DNA of 26,559 bases from Erythrobacter sp. (GTDB lineage: Bacteria > Pseudomonadota > Alphaproteobacteria > Sphingomonadales > Sphingomonadaceae), in NCBI GenBank assembly GCA_002695185.1, contig NZOF01000024.1, positions 1-26,559 of the forward strand. Reading direction: 5' to 3'. The notes beneath the pieces are model-generated. The model was not told the DNA's origin. It did not search any database and worked only from the letters and a program-made list of their open reading frames with translations. Below are positions 1 to 7,943 of the stretch, in pieces. The translations under genes were made by a program, and so were the position numbers. The first letter of the stretch is position 1. Each line of letters opens with the position of its first letter.

Positions 1-42
1 CCCAAGCCGTCGGTGCGCATTCGCGTCTATCAGGTGACATGA
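1..42 (+). CDS. 3' end of an unidentified gene (partial)
   Basis: Only the last 13 codons are inside the window (PKPSVRIRVYQVT, then TGA), so the product cannot be identified. The stop overlaps the ATG of the next small frame in an ATGA arrangement, which suggests that the two are co-transcribed and that this is a real gene end, not a chance frame. It could belong to the flanking replicon or to the element itself. Confidence 0.35.
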   Translation, partial: PKPSVRIRVYQVT

Positions 43-197
43 AGCGGGCCGCGCTCTGCCTCGGCCATGCTCTGATCGGCGGGTGCGCCGGCCTGCCGAA
101 CGAGACAGCGAAAGCGACATGTGCCTCGACGTTGCAATTCGCCTTTGTCTGCGGCCCACCAAAACTACCAACCAGCACTTTTCTATGCTATCAATAA
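39..197 (+). CDS. Small putative lipoprotein, 52 aa
   Basis: The frame begins at an ATG overlapping the previous stop (ATGA) and ends at a TAA. The product has a short positively charged start (MKR), a hydrophobic stretch and a lipobox-like LIGGC with the candidate lipidated Cys at residue 16. Further Cys residues lie at 28, 38 and 50. It would be exported and anchored in a membrane. Many small lipoproteins of this kind occur in conjugative elements, for example in entry exclusion, but no family is recognised. The alternative is a chance frame or a gene truncated at the element border, since the Thr/Pro-rich tail looks weak. Confidence 0.35.
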   Translation: MKRAALCLGHALIGGCAGLPNETAKATCASTLQFAFVCGPPKLPTSTFLCYQ

Positions 198-220
198 TCC
201 GTTGTAAAACAAAGGATTAT
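194..220. repeat. 7-bp inverted repeat with 13-nt spacer
   Basis: ATAATCC (194-200) and GGATTAT (214-220) are exact inverted copies. The spacer contains a further GTT/AAC pair. It lies in an AT-rich patch just after the small lipoprotein frame and about 100 bp before the integrase start. It could be a weak terminator (there is no T-run), a regulator site, or part of an attachment region. Nothing in the sequence decides between these. Confidence 0.4.
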
Positions 221-250
221 GATGCCATGAGCGTTCACAATAGTTCGTAG

Positions 251-263
251 CAGTTTGAAACTG
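251..263. promoter_or_regulatory. 13-bp palindrome upstream of the integrase
   Basis: CAGTTTGAAACTG is a perfect palindrome with 6-bp arms around a central G, 61 bp before the integrase ATG. GTTCAC lies on both sides of the area (232-237 and 263-268). This kind of site fits an operator controlling the integrase, or an arm/core site for recombination. The function is inferred from position only. Confidence 0.3.
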
Positions 264-323
264 TTCACGAATCGAGGGGCAGATTTGGGGGTATCGGAGC
301 TCCGTTTTTGGGGTATTTTTCCG

Positions 324-1655
324 ATGGCACTTACGCACAATAAAATCGCAAACGCCAAGCCCGCGTCGCGGGACTATAAATTATTTGATTCGAAAGGCTT
401 GTTCCTCATCGTCTCGCCGGCGGGAGGAAAATCCTGGCGCTTTAAATATCGCTTCGGCGAGCGCGAGCGTCTTCTGACGTTGGGTAAGTTTCCCGAGCTC
501 GGTTTGGTCGCCGCGCGGGAGGCTCGCACACAGGCCGCCGAACTTCTCGCACAGGGCAAGAATCCTGCCATCGAGAAAAAGAAAGTGAAGCTGCAGCGCC
601 GGGTGGCTTCGGATGCGACATTCCGCAAGCTCGGCAACGAATGGCTCGCAGACATGAAACCGACCTGGTCGCTTTCGAATTATACGCGCGTCAAGAATCG
701 GCTGGAACGCGACCTCTTTCCGCAATTTGGAAGCATTCCGGTTGGCGATATAGAGAGCGAGGCGATCCTCCGTGCGCTGCGAAGGATCGAGGCGAGAGGA
801 TCGATCGAGACCGCCAAGCGGGTGCGCGGCTATATCCATAGCATTTTCAGACGGGCGAAAGGGGAGAGGCTCGTGGACCTCCCGATCCTCATGGAAATCG
901 ATGAGATCAAAAGCGCATTGAAGCCCGCACGGCGGGGGAGACGTCAGCCCGCGCTCACCGAGATCGGAGATATCATCGAGTTCCAGCGCTGCGTCGATCG
1001 ATCAACGTCGAACCTTCTCACAAAACTGGCGTCCCGGCTCTTAGGCCTCACGCTGGTGCGCGTTGGCGTCCTGCGGGCAGCACCATGGTCGGAGTTTCAA
1101 GGAATAGATTGGGACGATCCCGAATCTGTGCTAGACCAGCCGATCTGGCGCATACCCGCGAGCCGGATGAAGCTCGTTGTGGAGGACAAGGATAATCCTG
1201 CCTTTGGGCACGACGTTCCTCTCTGCCATCAGGCTGTCGAAGTGCTCAGAATTATCCGGATGATCACAGGAAGCCTTCCGATCCTGTTTCCGAGCGCGAA
1301 AGGCTGGCGGCAGCCCATGTCGGATGCAGCGCTCAGCACCATGTACAAGCGCATGGCAGGGGGACGGTATCAAGGCCAGATGGTTCCCCATGGCTGGCGT
1401 TCATCATTCTCGACGATCATGAATGAACGAGCCGCCGAGCTTGAACGCGACGGTGATCGTATGGTCATCGACATGATCCTGGCGCACGTTCCGGAAGGCA
1501 TTTCGGCTTCGGAATGGTCCTATAATCGATCGCGCTATCGCAAGCCGCGAACGTCGCTGCATCAGGTGTGGGCTGACCTGATTTCCGAGGGACTGGTGTC
1601 TCCTCACGAACTTCTTTCGCGGGAGACGAGCTTGAAGGGAGGCGCGGCGGCCTGA
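324..1655 (+). CDS. int: P4-type tyrosine recombinase/integrase
   Basis: Site-specific integrase expected to insert and excise the element. With the ATG at 324 the product is 443 aa, a normal length for the P4/DUF4102 family. The N-terminus MALTHNKIANAKP...KLFDSKGLFL is the typical arm-binding domain of this family, which argues against the longer frame from a TTG at 255. A core-binding domain follows. The catalytic set is visible: an Arg in LTLVRVGVLR (about residue 250), H356 and R359 in HGWRSSFS, the LAH motif near 387 and the nucleophile Tyr in SYNR (about 400). The usual Glu of the RxGEL motif is Val here, a conservative oddity. No strong Shine-Dalgarno precedes 324. It faces away from the window's left edge and converges on an AlpA-like gene, a common int/xis pairing. 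The enzyme looks intact. Confidence 0.93.
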   Translation: MALTHNKIANAKPASRDYKLFDSKGLFLIVSPAGGKSWRFKYRFGERERLLTLGKFPELGLVAAREARTQAAELLAQGKNPAIEKKKVKLQRRVASDATFRKLGNEWLADMKPTWSLSNYTRVKNRLERDLFPQFGSIPVGDIESEAILRALRRIEARGSIETAKRVRGYIHSIFRRAKGERLVDLPILMEIDEIKSALKPARRGRRQPALTEIGDIIEFQRCVDRSTSNLLTKLASRLLGLTLVRVGVLRAAPWSEFQGIDWDDPESVLDQPIWRIPASRMKLVVEDKDNPAFGHDVPLCHQAVEVLRIIRMITGSLPILFPSAKGWRQPMSDAALSTMYKRMAGGRYQGQMVPHGWRSSFSTIMNERAAELERDGDRMVIDMILAHVPEGISASEWSYNRSRYRKPRTSLHQVWADLISEGLVSPHELLSRETSLKGGAAA

Positions 1656-1656
1656 C

Positions 1657-1699
1657 TGTGTCGGTCGCTCCCATGTGCAGTATGGGAGCGACCGATACA
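1657..1699. terminator. Long stem-loop between int and alpA
   Basis: Positions 1657-1674 and 1682-1699 form an 18-bp stem with one G-U pair and a 7-nt loop. The inner 14 bp are exact (TCGGTCGCTCCCAT and its complement). It starts 2 bp after the integrase stop and ends 18 bp before the stop of the convergent alpA gene, so it fits a bidirectional terminator. No T-run follows on either strand, so a role as mRNA 3' stabiliser or recombination site is also possible. Confidence 0.6.
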
Positions 1700-1717
1700 A
1701 CATTCTGGGCCTTTGGG

Positions 1718-2017
1718 TCAGGCCTGGCTTGGAGGCAGATAGCCGCGAAGTTCGATTCTGGCAGGACTACTCGATGGCTGATATCCCATAGGGTTCGCGA
1801 TGAACTCCTCGATCTCGCTCTCATACCAGGCAACTGCCCGGACACCGATGCGCAGGCGTCTGGGGAACCGACCGGCGAGCTCGCGACGATAAATGGTCGA
1901 TATCGGCATGCCGATCCTCGAAATGACGGCCTTCAGCCTTAAAAGACGGTCAGGCTGGCGTCTTCGATCCCGGTATGAGGGGTCGGGCTCTGAGTTTGGA
2001 AAGCGTTCACGTGTCAT
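1718..2017 (-). CDS. AlpA-family regulator / excisionase-like protein
   Basis: A 99-aa protein with a helix-turn-helix of the AlpA/MerR-like excisionase type. The characteristic stretch is RLLRLKAVISRIGMPISTIY, followed by a basic wing (RFPRRLRIG) and AVAWYESEIEEFI. AlpA proteins of P4-like elements activate integrase expression or act as recombination directionality factors. The ATG at 2017 has a good Shine-Dalgarno (GAAGGA, 6-7 nt upstream). The gene converges on int with a strong hairpin between them, which supports a joint role in integration and excision. The 25-residue tail after the helix-turn-helix is of unknown use. Whether it activates int or promotes excision cannot be told from the sequence. 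Confidence 0.85.
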   Translation of the reverse strand: MTRERFPNSEPDPSYRDRRRQPDRLLRLKAVISRIGMPISTIYRRELAGRFPRRLRIGVRAVAWYESEIEEFIANPMGYQPSSSPARIELRGYLPPSQA

Positions 2018-2265
2018 TGAGCATCCTTCTTGATGAAGGTCTGCCCGCCGTCAGAAATTATGCTTCAGTTCGCACCCGGTAGCAAGCTGGCTTCATGCAT
2101 GATTTCAACGTTTGCGCCGCTCGCCCTGTGGTGATTGCCGCTACGAGAAGATCAGCAGCAGCACAGTATGTTGTTCAGTGAAACGCTGGAAAACCCACCC
2201 AATTTGAGCCTTTTTCCGCTTTCTTGAGGCGGTCAGATTGCTATCCTGTCGACGAGGATAAACTT

Positions 2266-2748
2266 ATGCCGAACACAGATCAGATAAACTCTCCTTCAGC
2301 CGATCGGCGACCTCTCATGGTCGGCGAATGGTTATGGCGTCCTGCTTATGCGAAGCTCTGGTGGGCCGCCGTCCCGCTCTATTGGGGCGGAATGGCAGCC
2401 AGTGGGCGCGTGCAGCCACTCGCCGCTTTCTACGACTCTGCAGCAGCCGGGTTTTTGACGATCTTCTTTTTCCCGCCCCTCGTCGCATTCATCCTGTGTT
2501 TCGGCTTTTTCCGTGAGTGGTTGGTCGCGCAGCCTCATGCTGACTTTTCACATGAGACGCTTCTCGGCGCGAACAGCTATGCGCCGTCGGCAATGCAAGT
2601 CGATCCATTAGATCCCGAGTCTGGCGTATTTTGGATCGGAAACCCGCTAAATCCTACCCATCCCTCCAACATCAATCGCGTTTCTTCAAAGAGGGGTCGC
2701 CATCCGTCGGCCCTTTGTCGAGGTCGTTGGTCAACCCGCCGCTATTGA
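2266..2748 (+). CDS. Small inner-membrane protein overlapping traG
   Basis: A 160-aa product from the ATG at 2266, preceded by a GAGGA-like ribosome site; an upstream frame start at 2224 is less likely. It has two hydrophobic segments, about residues 30-46 (LWWAAVPLYWGGMAA) and 60-86 (TIFFFPPLVAFILCF), with a cytosolic or periplasmic tail ending in a basic stretch. The last 25 codons lie antisense to the 3' end of traG, and that part (SSKRGRHPSALCRGRW) looks unlike the rest. The native end may therefore have been replaced by read-through into traG. No family was recognised. Its size, membrane nature and place next to traG recall F TraS, the entry-exclusion protein, but this is an analogy of position, not homology. 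Confidence 0.65.
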   Translation: MPNTDQINSPSADRRPLMVGEWLWRPAYAKLWWAAVPLYWGGMAASGRVQPLAAFYDSAAAGFLTIFFFPPLVAFILCFGFFREWLVAQPHADFSHETLLGANSYAPSAMQVDPLDPESGVFWIGNPLNPTHPSNINRVSSKRGRHPSALCRGRWSTRRY

Positions 2749-5700
2749 GAATGGAAGCCTGTTCGATTGAAGTCAGAGGGGCGGTCAGATCAAACGTGCT
2801 TCGCCGACTGTCAGCTTGGCCCAAGTAGCGGTTCCTCATTCCCTCCTTACCAAGTATCTCATTAGAAAGCTGGTCCGCGAACGCGGCAGTTGGGTTTGAA
2901 GATCTGGCGACCGCTTGCTCGGCGTTGGCAATCGCCTGCCGGACATCATGGTTGACGATGTTCAATTGCGAGTTCGCTCTCTCGATCGTGCTTCCTGTTT
3001 CCTGAGACGAGATTCCAAGGGAACCGGTGACGCTGCCGGCGCTTGCGCGTCCACTTAGGGGGCCGCTACTTCTGCCGGGGCCGCTCATCGAACTACCGCC
3101 GACTTCACCTTTTACGGTTATACCGAACGCTGTCTGATCCTGTGCCGATCGCGAAATATTCCGCTCCCAGCCGGTCTGGGCCATGATAGCCTGAACGTCA
3201 CGCTGCAGGGTATCGGCGACTTGGGGCTTAAGTCGCCAATCTCCCTTACGGTCCATCTCGAACCCGCCGCGCAGCCAGTTGGCCATGGCCGCGCGGCCTT
3301 CGGCGCCGCCGCCCATAAAATGTTCGATCGTATCTGGCCCAGCCTGCTTGCCGGCTTCGAACCTCGTGCTGGTGTCGTTGCGTGCTGACTTCTCAAAACC
3401 CGCGCTGCTCGAAACGAGAAGATCATTATGGGCGAGACTGAAGCGGGCGTGACCCCCATCGGCGACAGCGCCCAACTGGCTTTCATTAAGAAGACCTGCC
3501 TGCCACATCTGGGCGGCCGTCGCAGGGGTCAGATTGAGGCTGAAATCGCCATTCTGGTTCATAGCGATCTGGCGCTTGCTCATCTCGATCCCGTTCGCGC
3601 GCAGGAGCGACTGCATGCGGGTGAGGCGCTCTTTGTCCACGATACTGGACATGCGCGCGTTGCGCGCGCGGTCGGCGATCCCCTCGGCGCCGCCTTCGGC
3701 CATATCGACCTGATTGCCCGATGTGTCGCTCAGCGTCCGGATGAAGCTGTCGAGGCGCGCAGCCTCCCGCGTCGATACGCCTGCGGCGGCCGCGCCCTCG
3801 GCAAAGCCGAAATTTTCAGATTGGCGGCGCTGCTCGCCGATCCGCGCCGCGCTCCGCGTCCCATCATGTCCGACTTCCCGCTGGGCATCGAGCTTGCCAG
3901 TGCGTTCGGCAAAGTCATAGCCTGCTGCTTCCCTAGTGCGTCCATAGACGCTGGTGCCTTCCCGCGCTGCTTCGGCCGTAGCGCCATCGGCGGTCCCTAG
4001 ATCGGTGGACGCCCGATAAGTCTCCAGCGCCCGTGCGACCTGCGCCTCATTGCGGCCCGTCGCGCGGGAGAGTTGCGAAATGGCGGTCGAGCGCGCTTCG
4101 CCGGAGAGGGAGTTGATGAAGGAGATGCGGCGGCTCATTTCATCTACCGGCAATCCAAGCATGGCGGCTGCCTGGCGCTGGCCCTCATTTCCGCCCGTGC
4201 GGTGTGCCTGCTCGGTCGACACATTGCCCTGTTCGATCGACGCGACCTGGTCGCCCGCATAGTCACGGCGGCCTTCCATCGCGCCAACCTGGACCTGGGC
4301 GGCCGTCAGGTCGTTGCGCAGCATCTGCTCCTGGGTAAAGCTGTTCGCAATCAGTTTGGCGAAGGTCGGATCGGCGCTGGCTTCCGCAATCACACCGCTG
4401 GCTTTCAACCGTGCATCCTGCTGGGAATAGCCGGCGCGCTCGAAATGCCGCGTCGCTCCCTGCATCATCATGCCGTAGGCGCGCGTGTCGCCGAAGGCTC
4501 GCCATTGGACGAGATTTTGGGTGAAGCCGGCGAACGCCTTTTCGCCCGCTTCCCCGGCACCAAAATAGCCGGTGCCGAGATTTCGCAGAGCATCCTTTTC
4601 AGCGAAACTGTGGATTGCACCCGTCGCAGCGGCCGCGCGCACGGCGCTGGCCGTGGCGGGATCGCTCAGATCCTTGCCCGTCAGCGCCGGGGCGAGGCCG
4701 CCCAGTTCGCGCGCGGCGTCGATGCCGCCAAGCACCATTGCAGTGCCGCCAGCGCTGCCGTCCCCATGCGCGGCGCCGATCGCCCCCGCCGCGCCGAAAC
4801 CGCGATTGGCGGCAAAGCTCGAACGCTCGCCAAAATCGCCAAAGCCCGAAGCGGCTGCACGGCGGGCGCCAGTGCCCATGGCGGAGGCCTGCGCTTCCAG
4901 CGCGGAGGCATAGCCTTCCGATGTCGACACGTTGGCGGCTGCGGATGAGCCCTGCGCCTGCACACCGAGCGACCCGCTGGTGAAGGCCGAAAAGACGTTG
5001 CCAGAGAAGCGGAAGACGGTGAACACGAAAGCCCCGGCCAGTCCTGCAGCAGCCGTCCGGAAGCTGCCGAAAATGGCGAGTGCCTTCATCGCGGACGAAG
5101 GAGCGAGCATCCAGGCATTGGCTGCCAGATGGTTCGAGCGCATCTCAGCCAGCACCGCCATCGCTCTGCCGAGCGTCAGCTGGTAGATGCCAGCATCGAT
5201 CACCCCCCAGAGCGCGACGAACACGAAAAGTCCGAGCGCGAAGCTTGCGACGCGAAGGTTGATGGGGGTCAGGACGAAGAGCAGCGCGATCGGCATCATG
5301 AACAGCATGATCCCGAACACCGTCGCTCGGATCGTCGGCATCCATTCATTGGCCGTGGACATCGTGGCCAGGCCGCTTGACACAATCGCCCTGTTTGCCA
5401 TGACCCTTGAGGCTGTCGCCGGGCTGTCCTCGAAGAGAACGTCGCCCACGCTGTTCCCAAGAAGGATGTTGGTAAGGAACGCCTGAGCAGTAAGCGGCGT
5501 CCCCAGCATCATGTCGCCCATCTCGGCGAGGTTCGAGCGGCATCGGGCAAGCTGATCGGCTTGTCCGATGTCATAGCCGGTGCGCTGGCAGACCTGGGCC
5601 GAATAGCCCTCGAAAACGGACGCATCGGACAGGCGCTCTGAAATATGCTGCCAGGCATCTTCGCAACTGACTGTCGTGCCGCCCTTGTCCGCTGCGGTGA

Positions 5701-6394
5701 AGACCGTGCTGAAGGTCGCGGGACCGGCCATAGCGGCGAAGGAGGCAGGGAGATCGGAACTGGTGCGGAAGAGCTGATCGTCATCGATCCCGTAGGCGGG
5801 CGATACGCGCGCGACCGGATAGCATTGGCGGACATAATCCTTGATCGTCGCGTCGAGAAAGGCGTCGGTCATGGGGCCGCGCGGCGAGACGGCATTGAGG
5901 AAGAGATCGAACGCATGGCCACCTGCTCCGAATTCGAGCTTGGCATGCGGATCGAGCACATTGTCATCGATCGTCTCGGCGAGCGCGCGCTCCATCATGT
6001 TGGTGACGCCCGCAACCAGGACAATGAGATTGGGGACATCGCCGACAGGCTGATAGGCGTTGCGGACTCGGTCATAGACATGGACGGTCCCGGTGGTCGC
6101 GACGAGGCCGACGAAGAGGCCGATCCCCACCAGCATCTGGAGACCGAAAGCGACAAGCCCCATGCCGGTGCCACGGATCATGGCGAGGACTGCCCCCAGC
6201 GCCAGGCCGACGACAGCTATGATCAGCACCAGCGTTTCATAGCGTGGATCGGCGAAAATCATTGAGACGAGGCGGAAAGCATCCACTGTCTCGGCAAAGC
6301 CGTCATAAGTGTGAAAGCTCGCCTCCAGCGCCAGCGCGGGGGATGTGGAGAGTAGGGCTGCCAGGGCAGTGAGTGTGCGGAGGGCTTTACGCAT
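2672..6394 (-). CDS. traG: TraG mating-pair stabilisation protein
   Basis: A 1240-aa protein, longer than F TraG (about 940 aa). The N-terminal part has a signal-like segment (ALRTLTALAALLSTSPALA) and several membrane spans (roughly residues 53-102, 355-402 and 430-458), as in the TraG_N family. The remaining roughly 780 residues are hydrophilic, rich in Ala, Gly, Gln and Glu, and predicted periplasmic. In F this protein supports pilus assembly, mating-pair stabilisation and, through its C-terminus, entry exclusion with TraS. It follows traH by 17 nt, with a GAAGG ribosome site, and is the last gene of the leftward operon. The final 77 bp are overlapped by a + strand gene. No frameshift is seen. 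The C-terminal half is the part most likely to differ from relatives. Confidence 0.93.
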   Translation of the reverse strand: MRKALRTLTALAALLSTSPALALEASFHTYDGFAETVDAFRLVSMIFADPRYETLVLIIAVVGLALGAVLAMIRGTGMGLVAFGLQMLVGIGLFVGLVATTGTVHVYDRVRNAYQPVGDVPNLIVLVAGVTNMMERALAETIDDNVLDPHAKLEFGAGGHAFDLFLNAVSPRGPMTDAFLDATIKDYVRQCYPVARVSPAYGIDDDQLFRTSSDLPASFAAMAGPATFSTVFTAADKGGTTVSCEDAWQHISERLSDASVFEGYSAQVCQRTGYDIGQADQLARCRSNLAEMGDMMLGTPLTAQAFLTNILLGNSVGDVLFEDSPATASRVMANRAIVSSGLATMSTANEWMPTIRATVFGIMLFMMPIALLFVLTPINLRVASFALGLFVFVALWGVIDAGIYQLTLGRAMAVLAEMRSNHLAANAWMLAPSSAMKALAIFGSFRTAAAGLAGAFVFTVFRFSGNVFSAFTSGSLGVQAQGSSAAANVSTSEGYASALEAQASAMGTGARRAAASGFGDFGERSSFAANRGFGAAGAIGAAHGDGSAGGTAMVLGGIDAARELGGLAPALTGKDLSDPATASAVRAAAATGAIHSFAEKDALRNLGTGYFGAGEAGEKAFAGFTQNLVQWRAFGDTRAYGMMMQGATRHFERAGYSQQDARLKASGVIAEASADPTFAKLIANSFTQEQMLRNDLTAAQVQVGAMEGRRDYAGDQVASIEQGNVSTEQAHRTGGNEGQRQAAAMLGLPVDEMSRRISFINSLSGEARSTAISQLSRATGRNEAQVARALETYRASTDLGTADGATAEAAREGTSVYGRTREAAGYDFAERTGKLDAQREVGHDGTRSAARIGEQRRQSENFGFAEGAAAAGVSTREAARLDSFIRTLSDTSGNQVDMAEGGAEGIADRARNARMSSIVDKERLTRMQSLLRANGIEMSKRQIAMNQNGDFSLNLTPATAAQMWQAGLLNESQLGAVADGGHARFSLAHNDLLVSSSAGFEKSARNDTSTRFEAGKQAGPDTIEHFMGGGAEGRAAMANWLRGGFEMDRKGDWRLKPQVADTLQRDVQAIMAQTGWERNISRSAQDQTAFGITVKGEVGGSSMSGPGRSSGPLSGRASAGSVTGSLGISSQETGSTIERANSQLNIVNHDVRQAIANAEQAVARSSNPTAAFADQLSNEILGKEGMRNRYLGQADSRRSTFDLTAPLTSIEQASILNSGGLTNDLDKGPTDGDPSLKKRD

Positions 6395-6411
6395 GGCGGC
6401 GGGCCTTCAGA

Positions 6412-7833
6412 TCAGCGGTTGCGATTGGCGGCGGCGCCGGCGGCGTCGCGCGCATCCTTGTCGCGCTGGCGAATGAGCCCGGCGTAGCTCGTCGAAAGGT
6501 TCGTCTGGGAGAGGGCCGCGAGATAGGATTGGCGCATCTGCGCGCGCTGGCGCAGCACTTCCTCCCGCAGATCGCGCAGCTGCTCGATCCCCTTGGTCAG
6601 AATGCGGGTCTGGCAGATATTGGTGCTGCTGCTGTCAGCCGCGCCGGCTGCCGTGGTGCCTCGCTCTGCGTTGGAGAGCGCAAAGTCGATGCTGCGCGTC
6701 AGATCGTTCAGCATCTGGTAGGCGAGGGTGAGCGCGACCAGCTCGTCGGTGTCACCGATCACGGAATCCACCACATCCTGCCGCACGCCCCATTCCAGCA
6801 TCCGATAGACAGGGAGCGTCCGGACATTGGCGACGAATTGGCGCTCTTCGGCTGTGAGGGCGGTCCTCGAGCGGATTTTCTCTGCGATGCCGGTCATGCG
6901 CTCGCGCGTCAGAGTGAGCGCGCCCTTGCCGCCATCCTGGGTGCAATCGGCGCTGGACGCCGGCACATTGAGCGCGCGCCGCATCACCCTGCCGCTCAGG
7001 AAATCGTCAGGGGAATCGCTATCCTGCGCGGCGCAGGCGGGGATGGCTGAGAAGAGTGGAACCTTGTCATTGTCGTCCCAGCGCATGTAGACGTCGCCGA
7101 CCCGCGCCCGCATGACGCTGGCCCAGTCCGATGCGCCGACGCGGGCCGCCGCATGAGCGAGGAGGGAGCCCGTCTTGAAGATGTCGGTGACGTCGGCCGG
7201 GCAGTTGGCGAGCGCGTCCTTCAGATCCTCGGTTGGATTGTTGCTATTTGACTGAATCTTCTCGCGGCTCTGCTGGTAGCTTTTGGAGAGGCCGGCCTTT
7301 ACCGATTTGTAGCCAGTCATCTCCTCGATGATGCCCGACATATTGTCGTCGCCTTTGGCAATCTGGACCATGCGGTTGGCGAGGCGGCAGTCATTGACCT
7401 GGATGGAATTGAGATAATTGGTGGCCGCTTCCATCTTCGAAATGATGTTCCCCATCTTTTCGTCGAGTGTCTCGAGCAGATATTGGAAGGCGACGGCCGG
7501 CGCGGCCTGAAGGATGCTCTCGAGCTTCTCGACCAGATAGTCGGGATCGAGGAAGGACATGCCGCCAAGGAACATGTCGATCCCGCCACAGCCTGCCTTC
7601 ACCTTTGGAAGGGTGAGGCTCATCAGATAGTCATTATGGACATCGACCCTTCCCGACATGCCGCCTGCGGTCACATAGCCTCTGGTCTGGTCCTCGAAGC
7701 TGCCGGGGCTGGTATAGGTCACATTGTCGAACCAATGTTCGGCCCAGCTCTGGGCATAAGCTGGCGCGCCAGGACTGCACGCAGCGAGGAGGAGGACAGC
7801 CCAGATCAGGCCGCGAAAAGAAAGGCGTTGCAT
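6412..7833 (-). CDS. traH: TraH conjugal pilus assembly protein
   Basis: A 473-aa exported protein of the TraH family. It is needed for F-type pilus assembly and retraction, and is found with TraF, TraU, TraW and TrbB in the outer-membrane/periplasmic subassembly. The start is the ATG at 7833 (MQRLSFRGLIWAVLLLAACS), which has a GAGGA ribosome site and a signal peptide; a frame extending 36 codons upstream lacks both. Family features include the SWAEHWFDNVTYTSPGSFEDQTRGY opening, the conserved CGGIDMFLGGMSF segment and coiled-coil regions near the C-terminus. The signal peptide contains LLLAAC, so lipidation is possible. The gene is cut off from the rest of the operon by a + strand ATPase gene, so traH-traG may rely on their own promoter in 7834-7943 or on transcription through that gene. 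Confidence 0.93.
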   Translation of the reverse strand: MQRLSFRGLIWAVLLLAACSPGAPAYAQSWAEHWFDNVTYTSPGSFEDQTRGYVTAGGMSGRVDVHNDYLMSLTLPKVKAGCGGIDMFLGGMSFLDPDYLVEKLESILQAAPAVAFQYLLETLDEKMGNIISKMEAATNYLNSIQVNDCRLANRMVQIAKGDDNMSGIIEEMTGYKSVKAGLSKSYQQSREKIQSNSNNPTEDLKDALANCPADVTDIFKTGSLLAHAAARVGASDWASVMRARVGDVYMRWDDNDKVPLFSAIPACAAQDSDSPDDFLSGRVMRRALNVPASSADCTQDGGKGALTLTRERMTGIAEKIRSRTALTAEERQFVANVRTLPVYRMLEWGVRQDVVDSVIGDTDELVALTLAYQMLNDLTRSIDFALSNAERGTTAAGAADSSSTNICQTRILTKGIEQLRDLREEVLRQRAQMRQSYLAALSQTNLSTSYAGLIRQRDKDARDAAGAAANRNR

Positions 7834-7908
7834 GGCGATGGTTTCCTCGACAAATAGGCGGAGGGTGCTCCAGGCCGCCATAACTGAAGCACTCTTGAAG
7901 AAATAAAC

Positions 7909-7937
7909 TTGCAAATCGGGAATTGTAATCCAATAAT
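7909..7937 (+). promoter_or_regulatory. Candidate sigma70-type promoter for the AAA gene
   Basis: TTGCAA (7909-7914) and AATAAT (7932-7937) are separated by 17 bp in an AT-rich patch that stands out from the GC-rich surroundings. The -10 box ends only 6 bp before the ATG at 7944 and no spaced Shine-Dalgarno is present, so the transcript may be leaderless. The assignment rests on pattern only. Confidence 0.35.
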
Positions 7938-7943
7938 GCAAGG

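Noticed and set aside
1..254. Possible tRNA gene or tRNA 3' end serving as att site
   Set aside because: No T-loop, anticodon stem or CCA-like end could be found on either strand.
255..323. Longer integrase start at a TTG
   Set aside because: The family N-terminus begins at the ATG at 324, and the added residues do not resemble the family.
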